64,000 nucleotides of DNA from Candidatus Pelagibacter communis (GTDB lineage: Bacteria > Pseudomonadota > Alphaproteobacteria > Pelagibacterales > Pelagibacteraceae): assembly GCF_001180165.1 (NCBI RefSeq), contig NZ_CVSQ01000060.1, positions 62,001 through 126,000 on the forward strand. Reading direction: 5' to 3'. Made by a program: the position numbers and the translations under genes. The notes below the pieces were generated by a model. The model ran no database searches, was not told the DNA's origin, and saw only the letters and a list, made by a program, of their open reading frames with translations. Shown one piece after another: positions 45,828 to 56,053 of this stretch (position 1 is its first letter; every line of letters begins with the position of its first letter).

Positions 45828-48556
45828 TTTAAGTTCATGGAGCAATTTGTTCTTTTGCAAGGTTCCTCTTTAATCTTCCAACAAGTGGAACACTTAGATC
45901 CTTTTGCTTTGGTCGTAATAACATCTGTCTCAATGTCATCTTTATAAAAAACTTCGGCTTTTGATGTGATACAAATTTCAGAAAAATCAATATTATTTGT
46001 TAAGTCTTTTAAATTTTTATTCAAATATATTTTTAAATCTGCTTCTAGACTAGATCCTATATCTTTAATGGCTCTCTTTTCTTCTATACTGATATTGCAG
46101 ATATTTCTAATTTTAATTAATTCAATCCATTTTTCATTCAATTTATCGTTCTTGAGTTTTGATGGAAATACTAAAAATTTTTCTAAATGAATACTTTTTT
46201 TGTCTTTAAACAATAATTTGAAAATTTCTTCGGTAGTAAAAGATAAAATTGGAGCAAACCACCTCAATAAAGAGTTTAATATAATATTAAGCAACATTAT
46301 TGTTGATTTTCTATTTATTGAATCTTTAGGATCACAATAAAGATTATCTTTTCGAATATCAAAATAAAATGCAGACAAATCAACTGTACAAAAATTTAAT
46401 AACTCCTTATATAAATTATGAAAATCATAATTTTTAAAACACTGTTTGAACTTATCATTAAGAACAAAGATTTTATGTAGCATTAATTGATCTAATTCAG
46501 GTAATTCACCGACTTCCAGGTTGTCTAAATCAATTGATTCAAAATTATCATTTATATTTCCAAGCAAATATCTAAAAGTATTTCTTATCTTTCTATAAGA
46601 ATCTGCGTGTTGATCTAATATTGAATAATCTATTCTTAAATCTTCTGCATAATTTGATGATGCAACCCAAATCCTTAAAATATCAGCACCATACTTTTTT
46701 AAAATATCTTCAGGTGCAATCACATTTCCTAATGATTTTGACATCTTTAAGCCTTTACCATCCACAACAAAACCATGAGATAAAATTGATTCAAATGGAG
46801 CTCTTCCTCTTGTTCCGCAAGATTCTAATAAAGATGAGTGAAACCATCCTCTATGTTGATCAGATCCTTCTAAATACATTGATGCTGGCCATTTTAAATC
46901 GTCTCTTTTTTCTAAAACAAATGAATGTGTAGAACCACTATCAAACCAAACCTCAACAATATCACTTAATTTTTCATAGTCCTCTGATTTATATTTGTTA
47001 CTTAAAAATCTTTGAGGATCATCTGAAAACCAACAATCAGATCCTTCATTTTCATAAATAGTTGCAATATTTTCAGTTACTTCATCATCAATTAAAATTT
47101 CTTTTGTTTTTTTATTAACAAAAATCGGAAGAGGCACGCCCCAAACTCTTTGTCTTGATACACACCAATCAGGTCTTGTTTCTATCATTGATTTTAATCT
47201 TTCTTTACCTTTACTTGGATAGAAAATTGTTTCATCAATAGCCTTTAATGCTTTATCTCTTAGTTTATGACTTTCCATTGAAATAAACCATTGAGGTGTA
47301 GCCCTATGAACAAGTGGAGCTTTGGATCTCCATGAGTGAGGATAAGAGTGAATCAGCTCACCATTAAATAATAAATTTTTTTGCTCTTTCAGTTTTTCAA
47401 TTACAATAGGATTTGCTTTAAAAATATGAGTTCCCTCAAATAATTTCACATTGTTTGTATATTTCCCATCCCCATCAACTGTTTCTATCGCTTTAATACC
47501 GTTATTCAAACAAAGATTAAAGTCATCAGGTCCATGACTTGGTGCGCAGTGAACTATTCCAGTTCCTTGCTCGGTAGTTACAAATCTAGCCTCAAGCATT
47601 GGGATATCATGATCATAACCAAGATTTAAAAAAGGGTGACTACAAATAGTGTTATTAAATTCTTTTCCCTTAAAGGAATGAATTTTTTTATAATTATTTA
47701 GTCCACACTCTTTAACAACTGATTCCAGCAGAGCGTCGGCAATAACAATTTTTCTGTTTTTAAAATCACCTTCATCATTTATTTCCAATATTATATAATC
47801 AAGAGACTCGTTATATGCTAAAGCTTTATTGGCTGGTATTGTCCATGGTGTAGTTGTCCAAATAACTATTTCACTTCCAGCTAAATCTTTTAAATTAGAT
47901 GATTTAACTTTGAATGACGTATAAATTGTATCTGATTTATGATCCTGGTATTCTACCTCAGCGTCTGCAAGTGCAGTCTTCTCAACTGTTGACCATAAAA
48001 CTGGTTTGAAGCCTTTATACAGACTTCCCTCTTTTAAAAATTTACCAAGCTCTCTAACTATCTGTGCTTCTGCTCCAAAGCTCATTGTAGAGTAATAATT
48101 TTCCCAATCTCCTATAACACCTAATCTTTTAAATTGACTTTTATGAACTTCAATCCACTTCTCAGCAAATGTTCTACATTCCTTTCTAAACTCAACTATT
48201 GGAACTTCGTTTTTGTTTTTTTTATTTTTTTTATATTGTTCTTCAATTTTCCATTCAATTGGTAAACCATGACAATCCCAGCCTGGAACATAAATAGAGT
48301 CTTTTCCATCCATTTGATGAAATTTTACAATTATATCTTTAAGAATTTTATTCAAAGCTGTCCCCATGTGAATATTTCCATTCGCATAAGGAGGACCATC
48401 ATGTAGGACGAATTTTTCTCTTCCTTTACTATCGTTTCTTAATTCATCGTAAAGATTTATTTTTTTCCAATGTTCAAGAATTTCTGGCTCTCTAGTAGGC
48501 AGGTTGGCTTTCATTGAAAAAGCTGTTTTTGGTAGATTTATTTGTGATTTAGTCAT
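45824..48556 (-). CDS. ileS: isoleucyl-tRNA synthetase
   Basis: Class I aminoacyl-tRNA synthetase of 910 residues. The HIGH-type motif reads GPPYANGNIHMGTALNK (about 54-70), the editing domain holds the WTTTPWTIPANKAL segment (about 226-239), and the KMSKS loop is GLKMSKSLGNVI (about 602-613). The C-terminal zinc site is KCSTCWKIKEEPCKRTNC (about 889-906) with four Cys. It is encoded between ribF and lspA, the usual order in proteobacteria, with 4-base overlaps on both sides. Confidence 0.98.
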   Translation of the reverse strand: MTKSQINLPKTAFSMKANLPTREPEILEHWKKINLYDELRNDSKGREKFVLHDGPPYANGNIHMGTALNKILKDIIVKFHQMDGKDSIYVPGWDCHGLPIEWKIEEQYKKNKKNKNEVPIVEFRKECRTFAEKWIEVHKSQFKRLGVIGDWENYYSTMSFGAEAQIVRELGKFLKEGSLYKGFKPVLWSTVEKTALADAEVEYQDHKSDTIYTSFKVKSSNLKDLAGSEIVIWTTTPWTIPANKALAYNESLDYIILEINDEGDFKNRKIVIADALLESVVKECGLNNYKKIHSFKGKEFNNTICSHPFLNLGYDHDIPMLEARFVTTEQGTGIVHCAPSHGPDDFNLCLNNGIKAIETVDGDGKYTNNVKLFEGTHIFKANPIVIEKLKEQKNLLFNGELIHSYPHSWRSKAPLVHRATPQWFISMESHKLRDKALKAIDETIFYPSKGKERLKSMIETRPDWCVSRQRVWGVPLPIFVNKKTKEILIDDEVTENIATIYENEGSDCWFSDDPQRFLSNKYKSEDYEKLSDIVEVWFDSGSTHSFVLEKRDDLKWPASMYLEGSDQHRGWFHSSLLESCGTRGRAPFESILSHGFVVDGKGLKMSKSLGNVIAPEDILKKYGADILRIWVASSNYAEDLRIDYSILDQHADSYRKIRNTFRYLLGNINDNFESIDLDNLEVGELPELDQLMLHKIFVLNDKFKQCFKNYDFHNLYKELLNFCTVDLSAFYFDIRKDNLYCDPKDSINRKSTIMLLNIILNSLLRWFAPILSFTTEEIFKLLFKDKKSIHLEKFLVFPSKLKNDKLNEKWIELIKIRNICNISIEEKRAIKDIGSSLEADLKIYLNKNLKDLTNNIDFSEICITSKAEVFYKDDIETDVITTKAKGSKCSTCWKIKEEPCKRTNCSMNLK

Positions 48557-49476
48557 TTAGTCTTTTTTGCAATATTTAAATCTTTTTTAATTTGAGCTCT
48601 TAATTGATTGACATTATTAAATTTTTTTTCTTTCCTTATAAACTTTAAAAACTCTACTGATAAAAGTTTATTATAAAGATTTCCAGAAAAATTAAATAAA
48701 TGAACTTCTAATAATATTTTTTTTTGATTAAATGTTGGTCTGTATCCAAGATTAGCAATTCCTTTAAGATATTTATGGCTATTTTTTCTCAAAACCTTGA
48801 CGGCATAAACACCTGGTTTTGCTAAAACATAATCCTCGATATCTATATTGCAGGTTGGAAAGCCAATTTTTTTTCCTACTTGTCTCCCCTTCTTAACGAT
48901 ACCTTGTATTGCCCAGTTTCTTTTTAAAAGATTATTAGCTTTGTCTAAAAGCCCTTTTTCTAGAAAATTTCTTATTAATGATGATGATACAATTTTTTTA
49001 CTTTTAATTAATGGTTCAGGCTTAACAACTTTATAATTAAACAAGTTTTCAAATTTTTTTAGTAAATTAACATTTCCTTCTCTTTTATTTCCAAATCTAA
49101 AATTATTGCTAACAAAAATAAATTTAGAGCTTAATTTTTTATTTAAAATATGAGAAATAAAGTTTAGCGCTTTAGTTTTTGAAAATTTTTTATCAAATTT
49201 TTTTGTGATTACAAAATCTACTTTTAAATTACTGAGTAACTCAAGTTTTTGGTCAATATTAGAAAGGCGAAAATTTTTCAATTTTTTATTAAAAAACATT
49301 TTTGGCATTGGATCAAAATTCACAACACCAATTTTTAAATTATATTTTTTCTTATATAACTGTGCTAACTGAAATAATTTTTGATGCCCCAAATGCAAAC
49401 CATCAAAATTACCTATTAAAATAATTGAACCTCTATGGATTTTTTTAATATTAAAATCTGTATAATGTTTTACCAT
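48553..49476 (-). CDS. ribF: bifunctional riboflavin kinase / FAD synthetase
   Basis: Makes FMN and FAD from riboflavin. The 307 residues carry the nucleotidyltransferase motif GNFDGLHLGHQKLFQLA (about 22-38), VNFDPMPKMFF, and the S-S-L-I-R loop SSSLIRNFLEKG (about 163-174) in the FAD synthetase half, then the riboflavin kinase half with GRQVGKKIGFPTCNIDI (about 190-206) and KPGVYAVKV. FAD feeds several flavoproteins in this window. Overlaps ileS by 4 bases. Confidence 0.95.
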   Translation of the reverse strand: MVKHYTDFNIKKIHRGSIILIGNFDGLHLGHQKLFQLAQLYKKKYNLKIGVVNFDPMPKMFFNKKLKNFRLSNIDQKLELLSNLKVDFVITKKFDKKFSKTKALNFISHILNKKLSSKFIFVSNNFRFGNKREGNVNLLKKFENLFNYKVVKPEPLIKSKKIVSSSLIRNFLEKGLLDKANNLLKRNWAIQGIVKKGRQVGKKIGFPTCNIDIEDYVLAKPGVYAVKVLRKNSHKYLKGIANLGYRPTFNQKKILLEVHLFNFSGNLYNKLLSVEFLKFIRKEKKFNNVNQLRAQIKKDLNIAKKTK

Positions 49477-50288
49477 TTTAAATCTGATTGAATAAAATTA
49501 ACTATCGCTTCATACTCTTTTGAAACATCTTGGATACCTTTATTTTTTATTTCATTTCTATGTATTCCGTTACTTATTAATAAAGAATCAAAATTTAATA
49601 GGTTTGCACCTTTGATATCGGTATTTAAATTATCACCAATTGCTAATATTTTTTTATTTTTATTATCAATAGACTGATTATAAACCTCTGGATGTGGTTT
49701 TCCAAAATATACTACTTCTCCACCCATTTTTTCAAAAACCATTGCAACAGAACCTGCACACAATTCTCTAACTTCACCACGATCAACGATTAAATCTGGA
49801 TTTGTACAAATCATTTTTTTGGTAATATGTTTATTAAGTAAATCTTTATAAAATTTTAAATCCTTATCATGATCATCAAATAACCCTGTACACAATAAAT
49901 ATTCACTATCATCGATATCTTCGCATTTATTTTTCTCAAATAAATAAAATAAATCAAAATCTCTGGGTGGACCTATGTGATAAAACTTTTTTGATAAATA
50001 AGATTTTTTCAAATAATTCAATGCAGCCTCTCCTGAAGTAAATACATGATCTCTGAGCAATTTATCCATGCCCATCTTTTCTAAAAAATTTTGAACAGTT
50101 TTATTTGGTCGTGGAGCATTTGTTAAAAGTACTAGCATTTTCTTTTTTTTTAAAAGCTCATTTAAAACAGCTATCGCTTTTTCATGAAGGTTAACCCCAT
50201 TATGAACAACACCCCATAAGTCTATATAAAAAAGATCATAATTATCAGCAATTGATTTTAAGCCATTTAAATCTAAATTTTTGGTCAT
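49470..50288 (-). CDS. HAD-superfamily hydrolase, class IIA (NagD-like)
   Basis: A 272-residue phosphatase-like protein. The HAD motif I region is FYIDLWGVVHNGVNLH (about 20-35), motif II is VLLTNAPRPN (about 54-63), and motifs III/IV are YFGKPHPEVYNQSI (about 193-206) and ILAIGDNLNTDIKGANLL (about 213-230). It fits the TIGR01459 class IIA subfamily found next to ribF in alphaproteobacteria. Substrate unknown. It overlaps ribF by 7 bases and faces groES across a 131-base gap. Confidence 0.87.
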   Translation of the reverse strand: MTKNLDLNGLKSIADNYDLFYIDLWGVVHNGVNLHEKAIAVLNELLKKKKMLVLLTNAPRPNKTVQNFLEKMGMDKLLRDHVFTSGEAALNYLKKSYLSKKFYHIGPPRDFDLFYLFEKNKCEDIDDSEYLLCTGLFDDHDKDLKFYKDLLNKHITKKMICTNPDLIVDRGEVRELCAGSVAMVFEKMGGEVVYFGKPHPEVYNQSIDNKNKKILAIGDNLNTDIKGANLLNFDSLLISNGIHRNEIKNKGIQDVSKEYEAIVNFIQSDLKW

Positions 50289-50354
50289 ATTTTAAGGTAT
50301 AAACCATAAAATCCGGAATTTACTAGCAATATTAATATCCTAAACTTTTCTGAT

Positions 50355-50382
50355 CTTGAAATAGACGCTGAAATATCTATAT
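50355..50382 (+). promoter_or_regulatory. heat-shock (sigma32-type) promoter of groESL
   Basis: CTTGAA (50355-50360) and CTATAT (50377-50382) are spaced by 16 bases, in keeping with the alphaproteobacterial RpoH promoter form (CTTGAA and a C-T-A-T-A-T-like -10). The ATG follows 37 bases later. No CIRCE inverted repeat (GCACTC...GAGTGC) is present, which suggests control by RpoH rather than HrcA. Promoter use is inferred. Confidence 0.6.
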
Positions 50383-50419
50383 GAAGCTCATATTTATAAA
50401 GATTTATTAAGGAGAATTT

Positions 50420-50710
50420 ATGAAGTTTAAACCGTTACATGACAGAGTTTTAATTGAGGTATTAGATAGTAGTGAAAAAACTGCTGGAGGAATAATTATC
50501 CCTGACACAGCTCAAGAAAAACCTCAAGAAGGCAAAGTTGTTGCTGTAGGTGGTGGAGCAAAAACAGAAGATGGAAAAATAATTCCAATGGATGTTAAAG
50601 TTGGTGATAAAGTTTTATTTGGCAAATGGTCAGGAACTGAAGTCAAAATTAATGGCAAAGAATACAGCATAATGAAAGAGTCTGACATTATGGGTATTTC
50701 AGGTAAGTAA
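50420..50710 (+). CDS. groES: co-chaperonin GroES
   Basis: Lid of the GroEL folding chamber. The 96 residues include [37 protein letters not shown], the mobile loop (about 15-32), and the standard end [29 protein letters not shown]. The gene has a good ribosome-binding site, AAGGAGA at 50409-50415, 5 bases before the ATG, and a heat-shock-type promoter upstream. groEL follows after 22 bases. Confidence 0.98.
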   Translation: MKFKPLHDRVLIEVLDSSEKTAGGIIIPDTAQEKPQEGKVVAVGGGAKTEDGKIIPMDVKVGDKVLFGKWSGTEVKINGKEYSIMKESDIMGISGK

Positions 50711-50720
50711 TTTAATTTAA

Positions 50721-52397
<1,677 letters not shown>

Positions 52398-52422
52398 CAC
52401 CCTTTTCGTACCTACGAAATTT

Positions 52423-52453
52423 AAAAAGGCGAGTTTTTACTCGCCTTTTTTTT
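52423..52453 (+). terminator. first intrinsic terminator after groEL
   Basis: AAAAGGCGAGT pairs with ACTCGCCTTTT around a short loop, ending in a run of T. The stem begins 25 bases after the groEL stop. The structure is strong, the A-tract and T-tract being near symmetric, so it could also stop transcription arriving from the minus strand (convergent sulfotransferase-like gene). Confidence 0.85.
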
Positions 52454-52471
52454 ATCTCTATGAAAATAAAA

Positions 52472-52502
52472 GTAATGAACAAAGTAATGAAAGAGTAATG
52501 AA
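52472..52502 (+). repeat. three tandem GTAATGAA units between the two terminators
   Basis: GTAATGAA occurs at 52472-52479, 52484-52491 and 52495-52502, spaced 12 and 11 bases apart. The stretch lies between two terminators and overlaps no gene. It may be a short slippage-derived duplication; no function is evident. Confidence 0.6.
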
Positions 52503-52507
52503 CAATT

Positions 52508-52542
52508 TTAAAAAAGGGCAGTTTTTACTGCCCTTTTTTTTT
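52508..52542 (+). terminator. second intrinsic terminator after groEL
   Basis: AAAAGGGCAGT pairs with ACTGCCCTTTT around the same short loop as the first terminator, with a T-tract of nine. It is 54 bases downstream of the first. Stem sequences differ by exchanged G-C pairs while loop and flanks match, which looks like covarying copies. The next gene on the minus strand ends 42 bases later. Confidence 0.85.
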
Positions 52543-52583
52543 GTTTATATCAGAATCATCAGTGATGATGGAATGATGAAGGA

Positions 52584-53216
52584 TCATTTTATGTTGTGAA
52601 TTTGTCTCATTAAAGATGTTGAAGGATCAGAAAAATCCTCACTTTTGTTGTATTTATGAAAATTTGGGAAATTTTTTAAAAAGGTTTCATCCTTGATACT
52701 TAAAAAACTTTTAATCTTTTTTTGAGTATCTAGGTCTTGATAAAAATTTGGATAATTTATCTCCAAAACTAGTTCCTTATTATATTTGCTCCAGTTATTA
52801 TAAAATTTATCTAGATATCTAAAATATTTTTGTTTTAATTTTTTTTGATCTTTAAATACGTTAATATACATAAAAGGAAATAAATCACCTAAAACATTTA
52901 ATCCATTTCTAATAAAACCTCTTGATTTCATAGAATTATAAATTCCCTCATAATCTCTTTTGATGAGTATTACCTTTATATTATTTTTAAAAAAAAATTT
53001 AGGTGGTTTGTATATATGACTAGTTCCAAAAACTTTATATTTTTTCTCAAAATATAAATTAGATTTTCCGAAATCATCTAAATATTTAATCAAAGTAACT
53101 GTTCCACATCCACCTGGTGAAACAATTAAAAAATCTATTTTTTCTTTTAAATAAAAATAATTTACCTTAAATCTTCTAAAAATTCCTCTTTTACAATAAA
53201 CTAATAAATTAGGCAC
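52584..53216 (-). CDS. sulfotransferase-like protein
   Basis: A 210-residue protein starting with GTG at 53216. The segment FLIVSPGGCGTVTLIKYL (about 29-46) resembles the 5'-phosphosulfate loop of PAPS sulfotransferases, and VILIKRDYEGIYNSMKSRGF (about 80-99) resembles their 3'-phosphate-binding motif (R..S..SRG). The rest is basic and aromatic with no membrane helix. A kinase-like P-loop is unlikely because the GxxGxGK form is missing. It is an orphan, between the groEL terminators and a small ORF; substrate unknown. Confidence 0.55.
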   Translation of the reverse strand: MPNLLVYCKRGIFRRFKVNYFYLKEKIDFLIVSPGGCGTVTLIKYLDDFGKSNLYFEKKYKVFGTSHIYKPPKFFFKNNIKVILIKRDYEGIYNSMKSRGFIRNGLNVLGDLFPFMYINVFKDQKKLKQKYFRYLDKFYNNWSKYNKELVLEINYPNFYQDLDTQKKIKSFLSIKDETFLKNFPNFHKYNKSEDFSDPSTSLMRQIHNIK

Positions 53217-53529
53217 AATTTTTTATATTGTTTAAAAAATATACTAATACAATATTTTTCAACTTAAAATATAATTCAAAAAAATTAAAGTTTATTATTT
53301 ATTATTTTTGCTTACTATGGGTATCAAATGTCAAAAAGATATAGTGGTAAATCATTTAAAGATTCTAGTGTTAAAAAAAAACCTAAATTGAGCTTTAAAG
53401 AAAAAAGAAAACTTAAAAAAGATAAGCAAAAAAAGACAAATTAACCCTGAATTTTGAAAATTATTCAAGCCAGTTATGAGTTTTTTTGAGTTTTAATATC
53501 CTTTTAAATATGTATAAGAGCCAGAATTT
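53217..53529 (+). other. 313-base region between the sulfotransferase-like gene and typA
   Basis: This is the longest stretch with no recognised gene. It holds the small basic ORF at 53328-53444 described separately. The first 111 bases are A+T-rich and may contain promoters for both strands. The last 85 bases, after the small ORF, form the typA leader. No RNA gene, strong hairpin or repeat was seen in it. Confidence 0.5.
53328..53444 (+). CDS. small, highly basic ORF (38 residues), possibly a real microprotein
   Basis: ATG at 53328 to TAA at 53444. The product starts MSKRYSGKSFKDSSVKKKPK and is nearly half Lys/Arg, without hydrophobic or membrane segments. There are two charged parts (15-20 and 24-37). 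The composition suits RNA or DNA binding, or a disordered segment. It is on the strand of typA, 85 bases before that gene. I do not recognise a family; coding is uncertain because A-rich DNA easily gives Lys-rich ORFs. Confidence 0.4.
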   Translation: MSKRYSGKSFKDSSVKKKPKLSFKEKRKLKKDKQKKTN

Positions 53530-55356
53530 ATGAGCAATAATATCAGAAACATCACAATCATAGCCCATGTTGATCATGGCAAAACTACTCTAATTGACAA
53601 TTTAATGAAACAAAGCGGTTCGTTTAGAGAAAATGAAGTAGTTGATGAAAGATTAATGGACTCGGGTGAGCTTGAAAAAGAGAGAGGAATTACAATTTTA
53701 GCTAAACCTGCATCAATTAATTGGAACAATTCAAGAATAAATATAATCGATACTCCAGGCCACAGAGATTTTGCTGCTGAAGTTGAAAGAGTTTTAAGTA
53801 TGGCAGATGGAGCCTTGTTATTAATTGACTCTGCAGAGGGTGTTATGCCTCAAACAAAATTTGTATTATCCAAAGCTCTTAAACAAGGATTAAAACCAAT
53901 TGTTGTTATTAATAAATTAGATAAAGCTGATCAAAGAGCTAATGAAGTTTTAGATGAAACTTTTGATTTATTTGTAAGCTTGGATGCGAACGAAGAACAA
54001 TTAGATTTTCCTGTTCTATATGCAAGCGGAAGATCAGGTTGGGCAGACCATGAAGTTGATGGCCCAAGAGAAAATTTAAATCCTTTGTTAGATTTAATTG
54101 TTGATCATGTAAAACCTGCTGAACTTGATAAAACTAAACCTTTTGCAATGTTATCAACACTGCTTTATGCAGATAGTTTTTTAGGAAGAAGTTTAGTTGG
54201 AAGAATTACACAAGGGACTGCAAAAGCTAACCAATCTATAAAAGCAATTAATTTAAATGGCGAGAAAGTTGATGAAGGAAAATTAACTAAAATTTTTAGA
54301 TATGAAGGAACAAAAAAAGTTCCAATCGATGTTGGCGAGGCTGGAGATATTGTAGTTGTTGCTGGACTAGAAAAAGCGAACGTTGCTGATACAATATGTG
54401 ACCTAGAGGTAAATGAACCTATCCCTGCTACACCGATAGATCCTCCTACAATGTCAATTACAATTACTGTAAATACTTCACCTTTAGCTGGGACAGAAGG
54501 TAAGAAATTAACTAGCACACAGATAAGAAATAGATTAGTTCAAGAGGCACAAAATAATGTTGGAATTACATTTTCAGAAAACGAGGGAAAAGACTCTTTT
54601 GTCGTAAGTGGCAGAGGTGAGCTAATGTTAGAAATTCTTTTAACTCAAATGAGAAGAGAGGGTTTTGAAATGACAGTAAGCCCTCCAAAAGTTTTATACA
54701 AAACTGATGAGAGTGGAAATAAACTTGAGCCAATTGAAGAAATTACTATGGACCTAGATGAAGAATATTCATCAAAAGTAATTGATTCAATGAACAGAAG
54801 AAAAGGTAAGCTAATAGAATTAAAAGATACTGGAACTAGTAAAAAAAGATTAATTTTTCATGCACCTACTAGAGGCTTAATGGGTTACACAAGTAGATTT
54901 CTTACACTTACTAAAGGAAATGGGGTGATCAACAGAATTTTTCATAGCTATGGTCCTTTTGAAGGAGAAATGGAAGGTAGAAGAAATGGAGCTTTAATCT
55001 CGATGGAACAAGGAAAAGCTGTTGCATTCGCAATTTTTAACTTACAAGCACGAGGAGAAATGTTTGTTACGCATAATGACTCGGTTTATCCTGGAATGAT
55101 TGTTGGTCTTTCACCAAAACCAGGTGATATGATCATTAATGTAATGAAGGGTAAGAAGCTCACAAATATGAGAACTCAGGGCACAGATGAGAATGTCGTG
55201 CTTACACCTGTAAGAAAAATGTCAATTGCAGAACAATTAAGTATGCTTAATACTGATGAAGCTTTAGAGATAACTCCGGACTCGTGTAGATTAAGAAAGG
55301 CAATTCTTGATCCACACGAAAGAAAAAAAAGCGAAAAAGCTGTAGCTGCAGCCTAA
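53530..55356 (+). CDS. typA: translational GTPase TypA/BipA
   Basis: Ribosome-associated GTPase involved in stress adaptation and 50S assembly. The 608 residues show G1 AHVDHGKTTLIDNL (about 11-24), switch RGITI, G3 DTPGHRDFAAEVERVL (about 76-91), G4 NKLDKADQRA (about 129-138), then EF-G-like domains and the TypA-specific C-terminal part with LMGYTSRFLTLTKG and the MRTQGTDENVVLTP block. Length is standard. It ends with TAA overlapping the convergent yczE stop. Confidence 0.97.
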   Translation: MSNNIRNITIIAHVDHGKTTLIDNLMKQSGSFRENEVVDERLMDSGELEKERGITILAKPASINWNNSRINIIDTPGHRDFAAEVERVLSMADGALLLIDSAEGVMPQTKFVLSKALKQGLKPIVVINKLDKADQRANEVLDETFDLFVSLDANEEQLDFPVLYASGRSGWADHEVDGPRENLNPLLDLIVDHVKPAELDKTKPFAMLSTLLYADSFLGRSLVGRITQGTAKANQSIKAINLNGEKVDEGKLTKIFRYEGTKKVPIDVGEAGDIVVVAGLEKANVADTICDLEVNEPIPATPIDPPTMSITITVNTSPLAGTEGKKLTSTQIRNRLVQEAQNNVGITFSENEGKDSFVVSGRGELMLEILLTQMRREGFEMTVSPPKVLYKTDESGNKLEPIEEITMDLDEEYSSKVIDSMNRRKGKLIELKDTGTSKKRLIFHAPTRGLMGYTSRFLTLTKGNGVINRIFHSYGPFEGEMEGRRNGALISMEQGKAVAFAIFNLQARGEMFVTHNDSVYPGMIVGLSPKPGDMIINVMKGKKLTNMRTQGTDENVVLTPVRKMSIAEQLSMLNTDEALEITPDSCRLRKAILDPHERKKSEKAVAAA

Positions 55357-56000
55357 TCAAAAGTTTTATCAACTAAATAAAGTCCTAGAGCAACGCAAGG
55401 ACCTATTCCAAACGCGAACAATAAAGTTCCAACCCCTACTGTTCCTCCTAAATACCATCCAATACTTACAACAGAAATTTCTAATGTTGCTCTTACTACA
55501 GCTATAGGAAAATTAGTTAATTTTTGTAATCCTATCATAAGTCCATCTCTAGGACCAGTTCCTAAATTTGATACTAAGTAAATACCCCCACCTATTCCAA
55601 CCATGATGACAGAAATTACAGCTAATAATAATTGATGAATATAATTTGAAGGTGTTGGAACATACTTGATACAAAGATCAATCATAATTGCAATTATCAG
55701 AGCATTAAATATTGTACCCATCCCTGGTTTTTGACCTAGAGGTATCCATAAAATTAAAACAGCAACACTTATTAATAATGTGATAGTTCCAATACTTAAA
55801 TTAACATTTAAAGAAATACCTTGCGCTAAAACACTCCAAGGAGAGGCTCCTGTGAATGAAACAATTAACAATCCTTCACCTAATCCAAATAAAGACAAAC
55901 CAAAACATAAGAAAAAAAATGTAGAAAACTTTGGTTTAAAATTAAATGGTTTTTCTGAGCTCCATTTTACTTTTGGAATTTTTTTTATTTTTAAAAACAT
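55353..56000 (-). CDS. YczE/YyaS-like membrane protein
   Basis: A 215-residue integral membrane protein with five helices (about 28-50, 68-88, 93-111, 122-146 and 165-205). The sequence GLGEGLLIVSFTGASPWSVLAQGISL and IGGGIYLVSNLGTGPRDGLMIGLQKL contain the two GASPW/GTGPRDGL signatures of the YczE/YitT-like family. Function unknown; Bacillus YczE is linked to secondary-metabolite production, but no such role is visible here. Convergent with typA and divergent from the next gene by 53 bases. Confidence 0.82.
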   Translation of the reverse strand: MFLKIKKIPKVKWSSEKPFNFKPKFSTFFFLCFGLSLFGLGEGLLIVSFTGASPWSVLAQGISLNVNLSIGTITLLISVAVLILWIPLGQKPGMGTIFNALIIAIMIDLCIKYVPTPSNYIHQLLLAVISVIMVGIGGGIYLVSNLGTGPRDGLMIGLQKLTNFPIAVVRATLEISVVSIGWYLGGTVGVGTLLFAFGIGPCVALGLYLVDKTFD

Positions 56001-56053
56001 AATTATAATAAGCTATATCTATTAATGAAAAATTCTAATATTGTAATCAGCAA

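Noticed and set aside
46621-46932. Plus-strand ORF of about 100 codons inside ileS
   Set aside because: It lies fully antisense to a long conserved gene and resembles no protein; a shadow of ileS codons.
50289-50419. CIRCE element before groES
   Set aside because: No GCACTC/GAGTGC inverted repeat could be found.
54165-54518. Minus-strand ORF of 117 codons inside typA
   Set aside because: Antisense to conserved TypA domains; hydrophobic composition arises from reverse-complement codons.
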